Of a stretch of DNA of 64,000 bases, positions 61,812 through 64,000 are shown piece after piece. This DNA is from Pseudalkalibacillus hwajinpoensis (GTDB lineage Bacteria; Bacillota; Bacilli; Bacillales; Guptibacillaceae). Below the pieces are notes generated by a model that saw only the letters and a list, made by a program, of their open reading frames with translations, had not been told where the DNA came from and made no database searches. Where the stretch lies: the NCBI RefSeq assembly GCF_015234585.1, contig NZ_JADFCM010000008.1, positions 434,001 through 498,000 on the forward strand. The letters are read 5' to 3'. A program made the translations under genes and the position numbers. The first letter of the stretch is position 1; each line of letters starts with the position of its first letter.

Positions 61812-61837
61812 AGGGGTCAGACACGTACCTGACCCCT
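61812..61837 (-). terminator. GGGGTCAG hairpin, terminator of the TOMM genes
   Basis: AGGGGTCAG and CTGACCCCT stem; on the minus strand followed by TCTTTCC. Similar to the hairpin at 49417. Confidence 0.6.
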
Positions 61838-61842
61838 CCATC

Positions 61843-63405
61843 TCAACCATGCATCCCCCCAACTAACCAACTTTTAGCACGATGAAACCCCACAGGAATT
61901 TGAATAATCGTCGTTTTCTGTGCAGCTTCCAGTTCATAAATGTCATCACAACCATTGATATCAAAACCAAGCAGGGGATGACCGTTCATGCCAAGTGCGC
62001 TGGCTGATAACAATATTCGCTGAAGAAGCATCCCCGCTTCCATATGTTGTATGCGGTAGCCTCTGTAGCCAAGGTCTGCTTTGTGATACGTGCGATCTCC
62101 GACAATATGAAGGCAGATTGGAACTTGATGCAGATTAACGTTATGAAGGGACATTCCGGCTTGGAGGTCTAAACGAAAGTCACCCTCTTTAATGGTTAAA
62201 AGGGAATGTGAAGTAGGGTCATACCGATAAGCCCCGTTCGGTATGCCATCTACTTGATAAAAGCACCCGTAAAGAGAGACGCGTGACAATTGGTTTTCTT
62301 CCTTATCTAAATCGTTAGCGTACCGATAGGAATCGGTGCTTTCCTTCAAAAGGGAAGCTAGCTGAATCTGATCGATTCTTTGTCCGTTAAAATCCATTTC
62401 TGGTGAATAGCGATTCTGACAAACGTGAGCTAAATCTTTGGTTATCTCTTTTGCTTTAGGCAAAGCAATCTTTGATTTGTTTTCGAAGTTCTCTTCGCTT
62501 TTTTTAAGCCCCCGTATCAACCTGGTAGATTCAAGAAGCGTGGCATGATGAACCTGTGCGATTTCAGGAAACGGTAAGACGTTTTGAGAACGTTGGTAAT
62601 GCGTTGTTTTGATTTTAGGAATTTCTTTAACCAACTCTGCTGCTGAGCATTCTCCAGGCGTCTCTTCATGCACAATATTATGCTCTGATAGCGGAATGAC
62701 CGCGTAAGTACTTTCCTCCAGTTCTTCTAGCCCCAGTAAATGATTGATCGCTGAATCTAGAAATTGAAAATTGACTTCTGATGAAAAGGAGAAACATTTA
62801 CTAACCTCCAATAGCTGACCAATAAGTGCCCCCGCATCCAATCCTTGAAGACGATAGGAAAAGTTGTTGTATTTAAAAAAGTTCTTCCAAAACATCGTCG
62901 TGATGATGACGGCCCCAAAACAGCTTGAAAGGTGAGAGCTACTTCCTAGTGCGCTGTTTAAGTAAGAATCAAAATAACCTTTACGTAACAAAAGAAGACG
63001 ATGATGAGCAACATCATAATGGTAAATCCCGTTCGGTAGTTCATCTAGTTTAAGATATAGATACAGTTCACTTGGATATAAGCCGCCTCCTGATGGGGGG
63101 AAGCGGCGGAATGATTGCATCGTTTCCGTTGATTCGCCACCCTTATCAGATGGAAAAGCTGTCTGACTAATCTGAGACAGCCCATAAACATACCAGAGAA
63201 AATAACCGATTGTTTTCAGATCGGGCGTTGGGTAAAACGATGATTCTTGAATAGCGAATGGAACATCGTGAGCAAGAGCGTATTCCGGCAAATGACGATA
63301 AATCTTAAATGGAAGGGGAGCATCATCCCAATCCACTTCCCAGTTCGGTGGCGTCACAAGGTCATTTCGGAAATGCAGTTGATGTAAGAACAAATCAAGA
63401 TCCAT
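61843..63405 (-). CDS. SagB-type FMN-dependent (thi)azoline dehydrogenase
   Basis: 520 aa from ATG 63405 (GAGGAGGTTAG upstream). Two nitroreductase-like halves: the first (~60-260) with RRFPPSGGGLYPSELYLYLK and GLDAGALIGQLLEVS, the second (~370-515) with LSRVSLYGCFYQVDGIPNGAYRYD and HMEAGMLLQRILLSASALGMNGHPLLGFD. SagB/McbC enzymes oxidise thiazolines and oxazolines to thiazoles and oxazoles in TOMM peptides. Encoded directly after the YcaO gene with a ~20-nt gap. Precursor peptide not visible in the window. Confidence 0.85.
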   Translation of the reverse strand: MDLDLFLHQLHFRNDLVTPPNWEVDWDDAPLPFKIYRHLPEYALAHDVPFAIQESSFYPTPDLKTIGYFLWYVYGLSQISQTAFPSDKGGESTETMQSFRRFPPSGGGLYPSELYLYLKLDELPNGIYHYDVAHHRLLLLRKGYFDSYLNSALGSSSHLSSCFGAVIITTMFWKNFFKYNNFSYRLQGLDAGALIGQLLEVSKCFSFSSEVNFQFLDSAINHLLGLEELEESTYAVIPLSEHNIVHEETPGECSAAELVKEIPKIKTTHYQRSQNVLPFPEIAQVHHATLLESTRLIRGLKKSEENFENKSKIALPKAKEITKDLAHVCQNRYSPEMDFNGQRIDQIQLASLLKESTDSYRYANDLDKEENQLSRVSLYGCFYQVDGIPNGAYRYDPTSHSLLTIKEGDFRLDLQAGMSLHNVNLHQVPICLHIVGDRTYHKADLGYRGYRIQHMEAGMLLQRILLSASALGMNGHPLLGFDINGCDDIYELEAAQKTTIIQIPVGFHRAKSWLVGGMHG

Positions 63406-63424
63406 CACTAACCTCCTCGCCACG

Positions 63425-64000
63425 TTAAGGGAACGGGTGCGGATAAGGGTTGAGCTCCTCAACTGTTAGTTCGCGATCAACATATCCGAGTTCTTTTGGA
63501 ACTTTCAATACTCGGCTTAAGCCGGTAACGCGCCTTAAGTGATGGCCAAATGTCATCGGCAGCATCCCTGGAATGATGACCTTTGCGCAGTGAAGTCCGT
63601 TCCGATGAATTTCAGGTGTAGTTTGATCGACGACGATGACATCCAAGTCCAAACGGCGAAAGGTTTGTAACATCGTATTTAGATCTTCCGTGAGATCGGC
63701 ATGACGTTTTGACGGTTGAAAAGCTTCTTGGAATGTTTGCATAGGTCGATTCTGATTTAGTAAAAAGTGAAGGCGTTCTTCCGCTTCTGGAAGTCCGTAC
63801 ACCATGCCGTGATCATCCATTTTCTTCACGAGAGAAGAGTCATGATACATGGCTAGAAATTCATCTTTCTTGTTTTTGAAATCTTTATTTAATGGTGGGA
63901 TCAGTCCAACACTCTCAAAGATTGCACTTTTTACAGCTCTCACAGGGTCGAGATGCGCGCCAGCCGCACACATCAGGTTTAAGCGATCGGTATGAGAAGT
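63425..64000 (-). CDS. YcaO-domain cyclodehydratase, C-terminal part
   Basis: The frame is open to the window edge, so this is the last 191 codons of a larger gene. It contains the helical LDPVRAVKSAIFESVGLI segment and RRVTGLSRVLKVPKELGYV. It ends in NPYPHPFP, the proline-rich PxPxP C-terminus required by azoline-forming YcaO enzymes. These cyclise Cys/Ser/Thr of a precursor peptide with ATP. With the following SagB-type gene it marks a TOMM bacteriocin-type cluster, perhaps of the heterocycloanthracin/sonorensin kind. Confidence 0.85.
   Translation of the reverse strand, partial: TSHTDRLNLMCAAGAHLDPVRAVKSAIFESVGLIPPLNKDFKNKKDEFLAMYHDSSLVKKMDDHGMVYGLPEAEERLHFLLNQNRPMQTFQEAFQPSKRHADLTEDLNTMLQTFRRLDLDVIVVDQTTPEIHRNGLHCAKVIIPGMLPMTFGHHLRRVTGLSRVLKVPKELGYVDRELTVEELNPYPHPFP

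Noticed and set aside
1..64000. CRISPR array or prophage
   Set aside because: No regularly spaced repeats and no structural phage genes were seen; the repeats present are hairpin elements.

Overview
The window is chromosomal DNA from a low- to mid-GC Firmicute, almost certainly a Bacillaceae species and possibly a marine or halotolerant one. The evidence is: a complete B. subtilis-type sigY-yxlCDEFG block, a YjcZ-type sporulation microprotein, YezG-type immunity, WXG/LXG toxins, AGGAGG ribosome binding sites with frequent TTG and GTG starts, and sigma-A, SigY and Zur-type regulatory sites of Bacillus form. No phage structural genes, rRNA, tRNA or CRISPR array were seen.

Layout. 1-1.8 kb: end of a GH13_18 phosphorylase (probably glucosylglycerate phosphorylase) and a glycerate kinase. 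1.9-7.7 kb: thirteen tandem paralogous small lipoproteins on the minus strand, one of them (5842-6180) without a normal start codon. 7.7-9.4 kb: divergent class-3 lipase with a helical C-terminal domain, plus a small helical partner; this looks like a reverse-architecture type VII secretion lipase toxin, with the lipoproteins as a large immunity bank. 9.7-12.7 kb: frameshifted sigY with its SigY promoter and yxlC-G. 12.8-13.9 kb: small membrane and hypothetical proteins.

14-37.4 kb is a defence island. It holds a type I Zorya operon (zorABCD), a resolvase-type serine recombinase with a candidate recombination site, and a membrane protein/LPO_1073-like pair sharing one short amyloid-like motif. 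It continues with an Excalibur-tailed coiled-coil protein, a HEPN-like small protein, and two PLD-nuclease/SF2 helicases bracketing a Nudix and a MazG-like NTP pyrophosphohydrolase. It ends with an McrBC pair whose McrB carries two EVE-like modules, a CBS-HEPN fusion, and a frameshifted NERD nuclease.

37.5-41 kb: secreted nuclease lipoprotein, an ArsR/SRPBCC operon with a direct-repeat operator, a lipoprotein, and a flavin reductase. 41.4-49 kb: three polymorphic toxin/immunity modules (AHH nuclease + ankyrin; non-specific endonuclease + YezG; 5'-truncated LXG-TNT + two paralogous immunity proteins), built by tandem duplication and flanked by a ~140-bp dispersed repeat. 49-51.5 kb: YjcZ microprotein, XRE regulator, secreted HNH nuclease.

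52-61.7 kb is a staphylopine/pseudopaline-type zincophore locus: nicotianamine synthase-like, opine dehydrogenase, EamA exporter, Opp-type ABC importer, and a nearby MATE pump. Three Zur-box-like sites sit over its two promoters; no histidine racemase is present in the window. 61.8-64 kb (minus strand): a SagB-type dehydrogenase and the C-terminus of a YcaO cyclodehydratase from a TOMM (thiazole/oxazole peptide) cluster that runs off the window.

All functions are assigned by reading motifs; no database search was possible.
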